Origin: PALSA-505 sp963699015
GTDB taxonomy: Bacteria; Actinomycetota; Actinomycetes; Streptosporangiales; Streptosporangiaceae
Reading direction: 5' to 3'
NCBI GenBank assembly: GCA_963699015.1
Contig: CAVOSX010000002.1
Coordinates: 1,116,001-1,180,000 of the forward strand
DNA: 64,000 nt
The notes beneath the pieces were generated by a model. It was not told where the DNA came from, made no database searches, and saw nothing but the letters and a program-made list of their open reading frames with translations. Position numbers and translations under genes: made by a program. Position 1 is the first letter of the stretch. Each line of letters opens with the position of its first letter. Positions 42,702 through 51,353 of the stretch are shown here, piece by piece.

Positions 42702-43223
42702 CTAGCGCTTGGAGTACTGGGGCGCCTTGCGGGCCTTCTTGAGCCCGTACTTCTTGCGCTCCTTGACCCGGGCGTCACGGGTCAGGAAACCTGCCTTCTT
42801 CAGGGCCGGACGGCTCTCCGGATCCACCAGCATGAGCGCGCGCGCAATGCCCAGGCGCAGCGCGCCCGCCTGCCCGGACACCCCGCCGCCGGTAATGCGG
42901 GCGATCACGTCGAAGCGATTCTCCGCGCCGAGGGCGACAAACGGCTCATTGACGAGCTGCTGGTGGACCTTGTTCGGGAAGTAGCCGTCCAGGGTCCGGT
43001 CGTTGATCTTCCACTCACCGGTACCCGCGGCGATGCGCACGCGCGCAATCGCCTCCTTGCGGCGGCCCGTCCCGCCCCCGCGGCCGGTCAGGACCTGCCT
43101 GCCCTCCGTTTGGCGCGCGCCGCCGCCCTCGGGAGCAGACTCGGTGGTGTACGCCGAAGGGTGCTCCTCGGTTTCGGCAACGGCACCCTCGCCGGGCGTC
43201 AGCGCGGTTGTGGGCTCGGCCAC
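42702..43223 (-). CDS. rpsI: 30S ribosomal protein S9 with N-terminal extension
   Basis: 173 residues. The conserved S9 body starts near residue 50 (GTGRRKEAIARVRI) and runs through PFVALGAENRFDVIARITGGG to the basic tail RKAPQYSKR that reaches the P site. The first 48 residues are a Glu/Thr/Gly-rich extension absent from most bacterial S9 proteins, though extended S9 is seen in some actinobacteria. Downstream partner of rplM. Confidence 0.97.
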   Translation of the reverse strand: MAEPTTALTPGEGAVAETEEHPSAYTTESAPEGGGARQTEGRQVLTGRGGGTGRRKEAIARVRIAAGTGEWKINDRTLDGYFPNKVHQQLVNEPFVALGAENRFDVIARITGGGVSGQAGALRLGIARALMLVDPESRPALKKAGFLTRDARVKERKKYGLKKARKAPQYSKR

Positions 43224-43256
43224 GATAGTTTCCTCAAGCTTCCTGGTTGGCGGCTG

Positions 43257-43706
43257 CTACTGCGCGATCTGGGTGATTTCAAACGGCGCAGGCTGCTGCG
43301 CTTGATGCGGGTGCTCGGGACCCGCGTATACCTTCAGCTTGCGCAGCATCTGCCGGCCAAGCGAATTCTTCGGCAGCATCCCCTTCACCGCCTTCTCGAC
43401 CACCCGCTCGGGGTGCTTGGCCAGCAGGTCGCCGTAGGCAACCGCGGTCAGGCCTCCCGGGTACCCGGAATGCCGGTAGGCGTGCTTCTGGTTCAGCTTG
43501 CTGCCGCTGAGCGCAACCTTCTCGGCGTTGACGACGATCACGAAGTCGCCGGTGTCCACGTGCGGGGCGAATATCGGCTTGTGCTTCCCGCGCAGGAGCA
43601 CCGCAACCTGGCTGGCCAGTCGTCCGAGGATGATGTCGGAGGCGTCGACAACGTGCCATTGACGCTGGATGTCGCCGGCCTTCGGGCTAAATGTGCGCAC
43701 AGTCAT
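43257..43706 (-). CDS. rplM: 50S ribosomal protein L13
   Basis: 149 residues: RQWHVVDASDIILGRLASQVA, DTGDFVIVVNAEKVALSGSK, and GMLPKNSLGRQMLRKLKVY are characteristic. Early assembly protein of the large subunit. First gene of rplM-rpsI-glmM; a TAAAGT box at 43736-43741 on the minus strand would give a leader of about 22 bases. Confidence 0.97.
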   Translation of the reverse strand: MTVRTFSPKAGDIQRQWHVVDASDIILGRLASQVAVLLRGKHKPIFAPHVDTGDFVIVVNAEKVALSGSKLNQKHAYRHSGYPGGLTAVAYGDLLAKHPERVVEKAVKGMLPKNSLGRQMLRKLKVYAGPEHPHQAQQPAPFEITQIAQ

Positions 43707-44098
43707 GAACCTTCACGTATGCAACTGGTCTAGGGACTTTACCCGCTCCCGGAGGCGGAAGCGCGAGAAGACCTCGGTCCGCCGCCACCCGATGGCGCGC
43801 TCCGCTGCGGGAGCACAGTCAACACGCAGATGCGAGCAGACGCCTAACGGAGGATACCGGCCAGGTATCGCTGCGGTCAAAGCGATGAGGGCAGCGGCCA
43901 GCCAGGGCCGCCCGCGCAGGTCAGGCCGGTGCCCGCGAGGGCTCAGGCGGCGTCGTTGGGCTCCGTCGTCGGACGCCGGGCGCTGCGGTGACCATCCCGG
44001 CCTCCTGGCGAGCCCGAGAGCACCCCGTCGCCACGGCGCCGACCAGGAAAAACGCCAGACAACGCATTCGGCGCCGCCCGCAGCGATACGCTCCCGAC
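43707..44098. other. Divergent intergenic region between rplM and the membrane-protein gene
   Basis: 392 bp without a credible gene. It should hold the rplM promoter (TAAAGT at 43736-43741, minus strand) and, at its right end, TACGCT at 44087-44092 on the plus strand, exactly six bases before the ATG at 44099. No clear ribosomal-protein leader structure, tRNA or repeat was recognised. Confidence 0.5.
44087..44092 (+). promoter_or_regulatory. -10 box of the 44099 gene (leaderless)
   Basis: TACGCT followed by exactly six bases and the ATG at 44099. Confidence 0.5.
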
Positions 44099-45721
44099 AT
44101 GAGTTTGCCGGGTGATCAAGTCACCGCACCCCCGCAGCAGCGGCGGTCCCACCCGGCCGGGGAGTACGCCTACGTGCCCGCCCGGGGCTCGTTCGATGGC
44201 GAGTCCCTCGATCTCGCCCCGGCCGGTAACCTGCCGCCCGCTCGCCGTGGCCAGCCCCGGCAGGGACAGGCCCGGCTCGCCAGCCAGCGGGATGCCCCGC
44301 AGCTGAGTACCGCGAGGGTGCCGCGGCCCCGGCAGGGGCAGGCCCGCCAGCCCGGTACCGAGCCGGCGCCCCGGCCAGGTGACAAGCACCGGGCTGCCCG
44401 CCCGGGCCGGGCGGGCAGCGGGCCGGCTGGAGCCAGCGCCGTGTCCGGCCGGACACGGCGTGATCCGGCGCGTGGTTACCCGCCGCTGCCCGGCGATCCC
44501 GGCCCCCGGTACCCGCAGCCGGAGTTCTCCGCCTGGAACGAGCCTGCGGGGCCGGCGCCGCGGGCCCAGGAACACCCGCCGTTCTCGGCACCGACCTGGG
44601 CCGGCGCCGGTGACGCGGTCGCCGCCGTGAGCCTGGGACGTGGCCGCGGACTTGCTTTGGCCGAACGTGCCGACGATGACCTTGCCGAGTTCTCAGGCGA
44701 TGACCTGGCCGAGTTCCCCGCTGATGACGTGGCCTCCTGGGCCGCCAGCCCCGCCGCTGCGCCGGCGATGGCGTCCGATGAGCCATCGCATCCCGCCGCC
44801 GGCATCGGAACCACCGAACTCGAGCCAGAGGCGGCCGAGCCCGACACCAGGTCGCTGCCCGACACCAGGTCGCTGCCCGACACCAGGTCGCTGCCCGACA
44901 CCGGGCCACGAGATGATCGCGCCGTCAGCGAGGCGGCCACGGCAGCCGGAGTTACGCGTGCCGCTGCGGCGAGGGCTCGTAAGAGCGCCAGGCGCAAGGG
45001 CCGCACGCGGCGGCGGGTCGTGGTCGCCGGAGTCTGCCTGCCCGCCATCGTGGCCGTGGCCGCCGTGGCCTACGTCCGCTCTCCCGGCGGGCACGCACCA
45101 GCGAGCTCACCCGGAGCGCATGCGTCGTCGGCGGCCCTGTCCGCCAGCCAGCCATCGCCGAGTCCGGGCAGGTGGCAGCACATCACCACTCGCGCCGCAG
45201 ATCCGTCTCCGCTCACTCTCAGCCAGCTCTTCCCTGAGCAGTTCACGGCCGCGAGCAACGGCTATATCAGGACGGCCCAGGTGGCCAGCACCCACTGTTC
45301 CCGTGCGGTGTTCGGCGCGAAGTTGCAGGCGACGGTGCGCCGGTACCAGTGCAGCCAGGTCATGCGGGCCAGTTACCTGGCCAAAGCGCCGAAGCTGATG
45401 GGAACCATCGGCGTGCTCAACCTCAGCAATTCCGCAGGCGCCAAGGGCGTCGGCAAGGTCACCGGGTCCAGCCAGTTCATCGCCCAGCTGGCTGCTGCCC
45501 GTGGCCCGACCCACAGCCTGGCCAAGGGCACCGGGCTGGAGGAGGCCGAGGTGAAGGGGCACTACCTGATCCTGACCTGGGTCGAGTTCACCAGCCTCCG
45601 CACCCCGAGAACGGCACACCAGAAGGCACAGCTCAAGGCGTTCTCCGCCGATCTCATCAACCGGACCGCGAACGTGAGCCTGACCAGCCGCATGGTCACG
45701 GGGGAACCTCAGGTTCCCTAG
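44099..45721 (+). CDS. One-TM membrane protein with long disordered N-terminus and secreted domain
   Basis: 540 residues, not recognised as a named family. The first 300 residues are Pro/Arg/Gly/Asp-rich and disordered, including three perfect DTRSLP repeats. A basic RKGRTRRR stretch precedes one membrane helix, VVVAGVCLPAIVAVAAVAYV (about 307-326). A Ser/Pro spacer leads to an exported domain of about 190 residues with two cysteines (STHCSRAVFG and RRYQCSQVMRASYL), then FTAASNGYIR and HYLILTWVEFTSL. Same overall plan as the protein at 34025-35260. It interrupts the usual truA-rplM neighbourhood on the opposite strand. Confidence 0.72.
   Translation: MSLPGDQVTAPPQQRRSHPAGEYAYVPARGSFDGESLDLAPAGNLPPARRGQPRQGQARLASQRDAPQLSTARVPRPRQGQARQPGTEPAPRPGDKHRAARPGRAGSGPAGASAVSGRTRRDPARGYPPLPGDPGPRYPQPEFSAWNEPAGPAPRAQEHPPFSAPTWAGAGDAVAAVSLGRGRGLALAERADDDLAEFSGDDLAEFPADDVASWAASPAAAPAMASDEPSHPAAGIGTTELEPEAAEPDTRSLPDTRSLPDTRSLPDTGPRDDRAVSEAATAAGVTRAAAARARKSARRKGRTRRRVVVAGVCLPAIVAVAAVAYVRSPGGHAPASSPGAHASSAALSASQPSPSPGRWQHITTRAADPSPLTLSQLFPEQFTAASNGYIRTAQVASTHCSRAVFGAKLQATVRRYQCSQVMRASYLAKAPKLMGTIGVLNLSNSAGAKGVGKVTGSSQFIAQLAAARGPTHSLAKGTGLEEAEVKGHYLILTWVEFTSLRTPRTAHQKAQLKAFSADLINRTANVSLTSRMVTGEPQVP
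44843..44896. repeat. Three perfect 18-bp repeats
   Basis: Three identical copies of GACACCAGGTCGCTGCCC encode DTRSLP. A fourth partial copy (GACACC) follows. Perfect identity suggests recent expansion. Confidence 0.95.
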
Positions 45722-45859
45722 CTTCGGTGCGCCTGCCAGGGCGGCCTGCAATCGCAGAGTGGCCTCGGGCCATGCGACGACAGGTGGCCGGGAAACGGGG
45801 CAGTCGTGGGATCCGGTTCATACCGGGGCGCAGCAACGGGGGCGGGGCGGGGCGGCCGC

Positions 45860-45865
45860 TACCGT
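45860..45865 (+). promoter_or_regulatory. -10 box of the PPOX gene (leaderless)
   Basis: TACCGT followed by exactly six bases and the ATG at 45872. Confidence 0.5.
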
Positions 45866-45871
45866 CGAGCC

Positions 45872-46297
45872 ATGCAGCACATGAACGAGGCGCAGTGGCG
45901 TGAGTTCATCATGACGGGCACCAGGACCGGCAAGCTCGCTGTGGCACTGGCTGACGGCCGTCCGCACGTGACGCCTGTATGGTTCGTGCTCGACGGCGAC
46001 GATGTCGTGTTCACCACGCACCAGTCTGGGGTCAAGGCACGAGCGCTGAAGCGCGATCCGCGGGTCGCGATGTGCGTGGATGACCAGACCCCCCTATATT
46101 CGTACGTGATGATCGAGGGCACGGTGTCGCTGCTCGACGACACCGGCGCCGTGCGCCGCTGGGCCACGCACATCGCCGCCCGGTACATGGACGCGGACCG
46201 CGCGGAGGAAGTCGGCGCGCGTAACGGGGCTCCTGGCGAGTTGCTCGCCCGGTTGCGGCTCGGCAAGGTCATCGCGCACCGTGACGTCGCGGGCTAG
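45872..46297 (+). CDS. PPOX-class F420-dependent oxidoreductase-like protein
   Basis: 141 residues with a split-barrel flavin/deazaflavin fold: TRTGKLAVALADGRPHVTPVWFVLDGDDVVFTT, then VKARALKRDPRVAMCVDDQTP and YSYVMIEGTVSLLDD. This pattern is typical of the TIGR03618-type PPOX family of actinobacteria, many of which use F420 (family knowledge). The substrate cannot be inferred. Convergent with truA, with stop codons three bases apart. Confidence 0.9.
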   Translation: MQHMNEAQWREFIMTGTRTGKLAVALADGRPHVTPVWFVLDGDDVVFTTHQSGVKARALKRDPRVAMCVDDQTPLYSYVMIEGTVSLLDDTGAVRRWATHIAARYMDADRAEEVGARNGAPGELLARLRLGKVIAHRDVAG

Positions 46298-47118
46298 GGG
46301 CCGGTCCGGGCCTCGGCCTGGCGGTGGCGGCGGGTGGCAGCCGCCCGGTTCGATAGCTCCCCGTCGGCCGGGTAGCGGACCTCCTCCAGGCACAGCGGGT
46401 GCGCCGGGGCCACGTGCACCGCAGGGTCACGAGCCCCCGCGGCGAGCATCTGACCCGGCCACTGCGCGGGCTTGCGGCCATCACCGGCCGGCAGCAGGGC
46501 ACCGACCAGGGCGCGGACCATATTATGGCAGAACGCGTCCGCCACGACCTCGGCCACGATCTCGCCGGATGGCTGCCTTGCCCAGTCCAGGCGGATCAGA
46601 TTGCGGACGGTGGAGGCGCCCTCTCGCCGGCGACAGAACGCGGCGAAGTCGTGCTCTCCGGTCAGGGCCCGGGCCGCCTCGTTCATCCGGGCGACGTCCA
46701 GCCCGCGCGGGTACCAGAGGGTATCGCCGCGGCGTAGCGGGTCCGCGACCGCGGGATCGTCGCAGATCCGGTAGGAGTAGCGCCGCCACAGCGCGGAGAA
46801 CCGGGCATTGAACCCGTCCGGCGCCATCGAGACAGAGCGGACCCGCGCGTCTGGTGGCAGCAGCCCCGCCAGCCCCCGCAGCGCGACAGGAGCGGCCGGC
46901 GCCCAGTTCGCCGCGGGCACATCCGCGTGCGCCACCTGCCCGCGGGCATGGACCCCGGTGTCGGTGCGCCCGGCCACGGTCAGCGCGGGCGGGTCCGCCA
47001 GGTGAAGCAGCCGCCCCAGCGCGGTTTCGACAGTCTCCTGCACCGTGCGCCGGCCCGGCTGGCGCGCCCACCCGGAGAAGCCTGAGCCGTCGTAGGCGAG
47101 GTCGAGGCGGAGCCTGAC
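46294..47118 (-). CDS. truA: tRNA pseudouridine synthase A, start codon unclear
   Basis: Isomerises U38-U40 in the anticodon arm. The catalytic Asp is in VAGRTDTGVHARGQVAH. RRYSYRICDDP, FAAFCRRREG and VADAFCHNMVRALVGAL follow the family. The conserved N-terminus VRLRLDLAYDGSGFSGWARQPGRR is encoded from 47118, but its first codon is GTC. No ATG, GTG or TTG occurs in frame before the upstream stop codon at 47158-47160; only a CTG (47149-47151) is available. The first standard start is the GTG at 47043, which would delete the conserved YDG segment. A mutated start, CTG initiation or a sequence error are the alternatives. Confidence 0.9.
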   Translation of the reverse strand, partial: VRLRLDLAYDGSGFSGWARQPGRRTVQETVETALGRLLHLADPPALTVAGRTDTGVHARGQVAHADVPAANWAPAAPVALRGLAGLLPPDARVRSVSMAPDGFNARFSALWRRYSYRICDDPAVADPLRRGDTLWYPRGLDVARMNEAARALTGEHDFAAFCRRREGASTVRNLIRLDWARQPSGEIVAEVVADAFCHNMVRALVGALLPAGDGRKPAQWPGQMLAAGARDPAVHVAPAHPLCLEEVRYPADGELSNRAAATRRHRQAEARTGP

Positions 47119-47210
47119 CTTAGGGGCGGATGCCCCCTGTTCAGCCCTCAGCGCCGCTCACCGGGCCCATCAGAGGTGTTCCTGCGCGGCGCGCTCGGTG
47201 TGCCCGCCGG

Positions 47211-48095
47211 TCAGGACGTTGCGGTGTCGCCGGTCTCGGCGTCGGGCTGCCCGGTGTCGTCATCGGCGGACGTGCCCTCGGCATCGGCCGCCTCGGCGCC
47301 GGCGCCGGCCGCCGGCGGCTCGGCAGGCGCGTTCCCGGGCTCGGCGTCCGCGTCGGCCTGCCCGGGGCCGGTCTCCGCAACTTCGTCCGCTGCGGCAGGC
47401 TCGGCCGCGTTGGCGTCAGCCTCGGCGGCCGTCGCGTCAGCCTCGGCGACCTCCGCGTCAGGCCCGGCGGCGCCGGAGTCAGCCTCGGCGTCAGCCTCCT
47501 CGGCCGCGTCCGCGCCGGCCTCGGAGACGTCTGCGTTAGGCTCCGCGGAGCCCTCCGCGCCGACCTCGGTGTCGGGCGCCTCGGTGACATCGGCGTCGGC
47601 CGCCTCGGTGACGTCGGCGCCGTCCTCGGTCACATCCGTGGCCTGCCCGGTGCCGGCCGCGGCCTCGGCAGGCGCGGCCGGAGCACTGGCCGGCCGTGCC
47701 CGGCGGGCCCGGCGGCGCGGCCTGCCGCCGGGCGTCTCCTCGTCCCGGACGAGCTCGATCACGGCCATCGGGGCGTTGTCGCCCTTGCGCGGGCCGATCT
47801 TGGTAATCCGGGTGTAGCCGCCCTGGCGGCTGGCGAATCCGGGCCCGATCTCGGTGAAGAGCGTGTGCACCACCGTCTTGTCCGGCACGACCGTGAGCAC
47901 CTGGCGCCGCGCGTGCAGGTCGCCGCGCTTCGCGAAGGTGATCAGCCGCTCGGCCACCGGCCGGAGCCGGCGCGCCCGGGCGTGCGTGGTCGTGATCCGG
48001 CCATGCTCAAACAGGGCCGAGGCCAGGTTGGACAGGATGTGCCGCTGGTGAGCAGGGCTGCCACCTAGCCGGGGGCCCTTGGTGGGCGTGGGCAT
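47211..48095 (-). CDS. rplQ: 50S ribosomal protein L17 with a long acidic C-terminal extension
   Basis: 294 residues, of which the first 120 are a normal L17: RLGGSPAHQRHILSNLASALFEHGRI, then VVHTLFTEIGPGF and RITKIGPRKGDNAPMAVIEL. The following 25 are basic, and about 150 more are almost entirely Ala, Asp, Glu, Gly and Thr (patterns such as EADATAAEADANAAE). The tail should be disordered and strongly negative. Extended L17 is known in actinobacteria, but this tail is longer than the body. Confidence 0.97.
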   Translation of the reverse strand: MPTPTKGPRLGGSPAHQRHILSNLASALFEHGRITTTHARARRLRPVAERLITFAKRGDLHARRQVLTVVPDKTVVHTLFTEIGPGFASRQGGYTRITKIGPRKGDNAPMAVIELVRDEETPGGRPRRRARRARPASAPAAPAEAAAGTGQATDVTEDGADVTEAADADVTEAPDTEVGAEGSAEPNADVSEAGADAAEEADAEADSGAAGPDAEVAEADATAAEADANAAEPAAADEVAETGPGQADADAEPGNAPAEPPAAGAGAEAADAEGTSADDDTGQPDAETGDTATS

Positions 48096-48134
48096 CGGAA
48101 ACTCCTCGGTCGCTGCTGTGTGGCGGGTCTGGCG

Positions 48135-49154
48135 TCAGTACTCTTCGGTCTCGACGTAGCCGCCGTCGTCGTCCTCCGCGCCGTAATTGTCCGCCGCGCT
48201 GCCAGGGTCAAAGCCGGGCGGGGAGTCCTTGAGGGACAGCCCCATGTCGATGAGCTTCTGCTTGACCTCTTCGATCGACTTGGCGCCGAAGTTGCGGATG
48301 TCGAGCAGGTCCTGCTCGCTGCGGCCCACGAGCTCGCCGACCGAGTGGATGCCCTCGCGCTTGAGGCAGTTGTAGGAACGGACGGTGAGGTTGAGCTCCT
48401 CGATCGGCAGCGCCAGGTCGGCGGCCAGCGCGGCATCGGTGGGCGACGGGCCCATGTCGATGCCCTCGGCTTCGACGTTCAGCTCCCGGGCCAGGCCGAA
48501 CAGCTCCACCAGGGTCTTGCCGGCACTGGCGACCGCGTCCCGCGGGCGCATGGACGACTTGGTCTCCACGTCCAGGATCAGCCGGTCGAAGTCGGTACGC
48601 TGCTCGACTCGGGTGGCCTCGACCTTGTACGTCACCCGCAGCACCGGGGAGTAGATCGAGTCGATCGGAATCCGGCCGATCTCCTGGCCTGGCTGCTTGT
48701 TCTGCGCGGCGGAGACGTAGCCGCGGCCGCGCTCGACCGTGAGCTCCATCTCCAGCTTGCCCTTGCCGTTCAGGGTGGCGATGTGCAGCTCGGGGTTGTG
48801 CACCTCGACGCCGGCCGGCGGCGCGATGTCGGCCGCCGTGACCTCGCCCGGGCCCTGCTTGCGCAGGTACATGACCACCGGCTCGTCCTGCTCGGAGGAG
48901 ACGACGAGCTCCTTCAGGTTCAGGATGACGTCGGTGACGTCCTCCTTGACCCCGGGAACGGTGGAGAACTCGTGCAGCACGCCCTCGATCCTGATGCTGG
49001 TGACAGCGGCACCGGGGATGGAGGACAACAGGGTGCGGCGGAGCGAGTTACCGATCGTGTAGCCGAAGCCCGGCTCGAGCGGCTCGATGACGAACCGGGA
49101 CCGGAACTCTCCTGCCTGCTCTTCGGCGAGGGTTGGACGCTGGGCGATAAGCAT
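48135..49154 (-). CDS. rpoA: DNA-directed RNA polymerase subunit alpha
   Basis: 339 residues. The N-terminal dimerisation domain contains FVIEPLEPGFGYTIGNSLRRTLLSSIPGAAVTSI. The C-terminal domain, which contacts UP elements and activators, begins near 255 with LPIEELNLTVRSYNCLKREGIHSVGEL, then IRNFGAKSIEEVKQKL. Complete, with an acidic tail. Follows rpsD. Confidence 0.98.
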   Translation of the reverse strand: MLIAQRPTLAEEQAGEFRSRFVIEPLEPGFGYTIGNSLRRTLLSSIPGAAVTSIRIEGVLHEFSTVPGVKEDVTDVILNLKELVVSSEQDEPVVMYLRKQGPGEVTAADIAPPAGVEVHNPELHIATLNGKGKLEMELTVERGRGYVSAAQNKQPGQEIGRIPIDSIYSPVLRVTYKVEATRVEQRTDFDRLILDVETKSSMRPRDAVASAGKTLVELFGLARELNVEAEGIDMGPSPTDAALAADLALPIEELNLTVRSYNCLKREGIHSVGELVGRSEQDLLDIRNFGAKSIEEVKQKLIDMGLSLKDSPPGFDPGSAADNYGAEDDDGGYVETEEY

Positions 49155-49232
49155 GTACTTTCCCTTTCCGCGCCGCCCGCTATATGACGGTCGCGATCTT
49201 CCGGGGCGGCACCCGCCGCCCCGGCCAGGCGA

Positions 49233-49859
49233 TTACTTGGAGTAGAACTCGACGATGAGCTGCTCCTGGACCTGGGTATCTATCTGCGCCCGGACCGGAA
49301 GCACATGCACGAGGATGCGCATCCTTTCCGGGATGACCTCCAGCCACGCGGGTACCGGGCGCTCTCCGGCCTCCGCGCGGGCGATGATGAACGGCGTCAT
49401 CTCCACGGACTTGGCCCGTACGTCGATGATGTCGTTCTGGACCACCCGGTAGGACGGGATGTCCACCTTGTGGCCGTTCACCAGGATGTGGCCGTGCTTG
49501 ACGAGCTGGCGGGCCATGTCCCGGCTCTTGGCGAAGCCAGCCCGGTAGACCACGTTGTCCAGCCTGCTCTCCAGGATCTGGAGCAGGTTTTCGCCGGTCT
49601 TGCCACGCTGGCGGGTCGCCTCTTCGTAGTAATTGCGGAACTGCTTCTCCAGCACGCCGTAGACGCGCCGGGCCCGCTGCTTCTCGCGGATCTGGAGCAG
49701 GTACTCGCTCTCTCGGGGCCGGTTCCTGCCGTGCTCACCCGGCGGGTAGGGCCGGATGTCAATGGGGCACTTCGGCGAGTCGCACTTGGAACCCTTGAGG
49801 AAGAGCTTCATCTTCTCGCGCCTGCAGAGCTTGCAGTCCGGGCCGGTGTATCGAGCCAT
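49233..49859 (-). CDS. rpsD: 30S ribosomal protein S4, zinc-binding (C+) form
   Basis: 208 residues, a primary 16S rRNA binder. N-terminal CKLCRREKMKLFLKGSKC, with a further Cys in DSPKC, shows the four-Cys zinc site of the C+ form. The S4 RNA-binding domain is ESRLDNVVYRAGFAKSRDMARQLVKHGHILVNGHKVDIPS. Presence of the C+ version implies zinc dependence; a C- paralogue may exist elsewhere. Confidence 0.98.
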   Translation of the reverse strand: MARYTGPDCKLCRREKMKLFLKGSKCDSPKCPIDIRPYPPGEHGRNRPRESEYLLQIREKQRARRVYGVLEKQFRNYYEEATRQRGKTGENLLQILESRLDNVVYRAGFAKSRDMARQLVKHGHILVNGHKVDIPSYRVVQNDIIDVRAKSVEMTPFIIARAEAGERPVPAWLEVIPERMRILVHVLPVRAQIDTQVQEQLIVEFYSK

Positions 49860-49873
49860 CTGGCGCCTCCCCC

Positions 49874-50275
49874 TCAGACCCTGCGCCGCTTCGGCGGGCG
49901 GCAGCCGTTGTGCGGAACAGGAGTGACGTCCTGGATCGTGCCGACCTCAAGGCCCGTCGCCTGCAGCGAGCGGATGGCCGTCTCCCGGCCCGAGCCCGGG
50001 CCCTTGACGAACACGTCGACCTTGCGCATGCCGTGCTCCATGGCCCGGCGCGCCGCGGCCTCGGCCGCCATCTGCGCGGCGAAGGGCGTCGACTTGCGGG
50101 AACCCTTGAACCCGACCTGGCCGGAGGACGCCCACGCGATGACGTTGCCGACGGGATCGGAGATCGAGACGATCGTGTTGTTGAACGTGCTCCTGATGTG
50201 CGCGTGCCCGTGAGCGATATTCTTCCGCTCCTTGCGGCGCACCTTCTTGGTGGTCGTACGGCTCTTCGGCGGCAT
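49874..50275 (-). CDS. rpsK: 30S ribosomal protein S11
   Basis: 133 residues from the ATG at 50275. IAHGHAHIRSTFNNTIVSISD, AWASSGQVGFKGSRKSTPFAAQ and VTPVPHNGCRPPKRRRV are characteristic. Part of the infA-rpmJ-rpsM-rpsK-rpsD-rpoA-rplQ run. Confidence 0.98.
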   Translation of the reverse strand: MPPKSRTTTKKVRRKERKNIAHGHAHIRSTFNNTIVSISDPVGNVIAWASSGQVGFKGSRKSTPFAAQMAAEAAARRAMEHGMRKVDVFVKGPGSGRETAIRSLQATGLEVGTIQDVTPVPHNGCRPPKRRRV

Positions 50276-50333
50276 CTGCTCCCTGCTACTTCCTAAGTCC
50301 TTGGGGTGATCGGTCCCGGCGCGGCGGGACGGC

Positions 50334-50714
50334 TTACTTCTTGCCGACCTTCTTCTTGCCGGCCACGGTCCTCTTCTTGCCCTTGCGGCTGCGGGCATTG
50401 GTCTGCGTGCGCTGGCCGTGCACCGGGAGCCCGCGGCGGTGCCTGATGCCCTGGTAAGAACCAATCTCGATCTTGCGGCGGATGTCGGCCTGCACCTCGC
50501 GGCGCAGGTCGCCTTCGACCCGGTACGTGGCCTCGATCCAGTCGCGAAGACGGACGAGATCGTCGTCGCTCAGCTCGTGCACCCGGCTGTCACCGCTGAC
50601 GCCAGTGGCGTCCAGCGTCTGCAGTGCCCGGGTACGGCCGATGCCGTAGATGTAGGTGAGCGCGACCTCCAGGCGCTTGTCGTTGGGGAGGTCAACGCCG
50701 ACAAGGCGAGCCAT
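50334..50714 (-). CDS. rpsM: 30S ribosomal protein S13
   Basis: 126 residues: ARLVGVDLPNDKRLEVALTYIYGIGRTRA and YQGIRHRRGLPVHGQRTQTNARSRKG, ending in a basic tail that contacts tRNA and the inter-subunit bridges. Normal length. Confidence 0.98.
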   Translation of the reverse strand: MARLVGVDLPNDKRLEVALTYIYGIGRTRALQTLDATGVSGDSRVHELSDDDLVRLRDWIEATYRVEGDLRREVQADIRRKIEIGSYQGIRHRRGLPVHGQRTQTNARSRKGKKRTVAGKKKVGKK

Positions 50715-50759
50715 CTGTTGCCACGTTCTCCTTCGTGTCTGCTGGGTCTTACCGCAGGA

Positions 50760-50873
50760 TCATCCCTGGCGCTGCTTGTGCCTCGGGTCGGAGCAGATAA
50801 CCATGACACGGCCGTGCCTGCGGATGACCCGGCACTTGCTGCAGATCTTCTTGACGCTCGGCTTGACCTTCAT
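50760..50873 (-). CDS. rpmJ: 50S ribosomal protein L36
   Basis: 37 residues. MKVKPSVKKICSKCRVIRRH and MVICSDPRHKQRQG show the zinc-ribbon Cys-x2-Cys ... Cys-x4-His of the C+ form. Between infA and rpsM, its canonical place. Confidence 0.97.
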   Translation of the reverse strand: MKVKPSVKKICSKCRVIRRHGRVMVICSDPRHKQRQG

Positions 50874-50923
50874 GGTTATCTCTCCTCAGGCGTGGCTCGC
50901 GGTGAGCCATGCCGTTCTGCTTG

Positions 50924-51145
50924 TCACTTGTACCGGTAGACGATCCGCCCGCGGCTCAGGTCGTACGGGCTCAGTTCCACGACGACCCGGTCATCGGGAA
51001 GGATCCGGATGTAGTGCATCCGCATCTTCCCGCTGATGTGGGCGAGCACCTTGTGCCCGTTGTCCAGCTCCACACGGAAAAAGGCATTCGGCAGCGACTC
51101 GACCACCGTGCCCTCGATCTCGATGGCGCCGTCTTTCTTGGGCAT
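50924..51145 (-). CDS. infA: Translation initiation factor IF-1
   Basis: 73 residues with an OB fold: AIEIEGTVVESLPNAFFRVEL, GHKVLAHISGKMRMHYIRILP, and VELSPYDLSRGRIVYRYK. Binds the A site of the 30S subunit during initiation. A gap of about 200 bp to the DUF1707 gene upstream probably contains its own promoter. Confidence 0.98.
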   Translation of the reverse strand: MPKKDGAIEIEGTVVESLPNAFFRVELDNGHKVLAHISGKMRMHYIRILPDDRVVVELSPYDLSRGRIVYRYK

Positions 51146-51353
51146 ATCCTCCGCACTTCACTCATCGGCCAGACAGCGCCCGCGGCCACGAGGCTGCCTG
51201 ATAGTTCGGTCTTGGCTGGGTACTCGGTCACGTGGTGGCCTGCTCGGCCTCTGTCGCCCGGCTTCCTCAGCGAGCAGCACAAAAACGACAGCCCACGGGC
51301 CGAATGGAAAGTGTACGCGACCGTTCCCGCTAATGCGAACCAAAGTCACGAGC

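Noticed and set aside
43757..44098. Possible small gene or ribosomal leader RNA upstream of rplM
   Set aside because: No frame with family resemblance and no convincing conserved structure could be recognised by eye.
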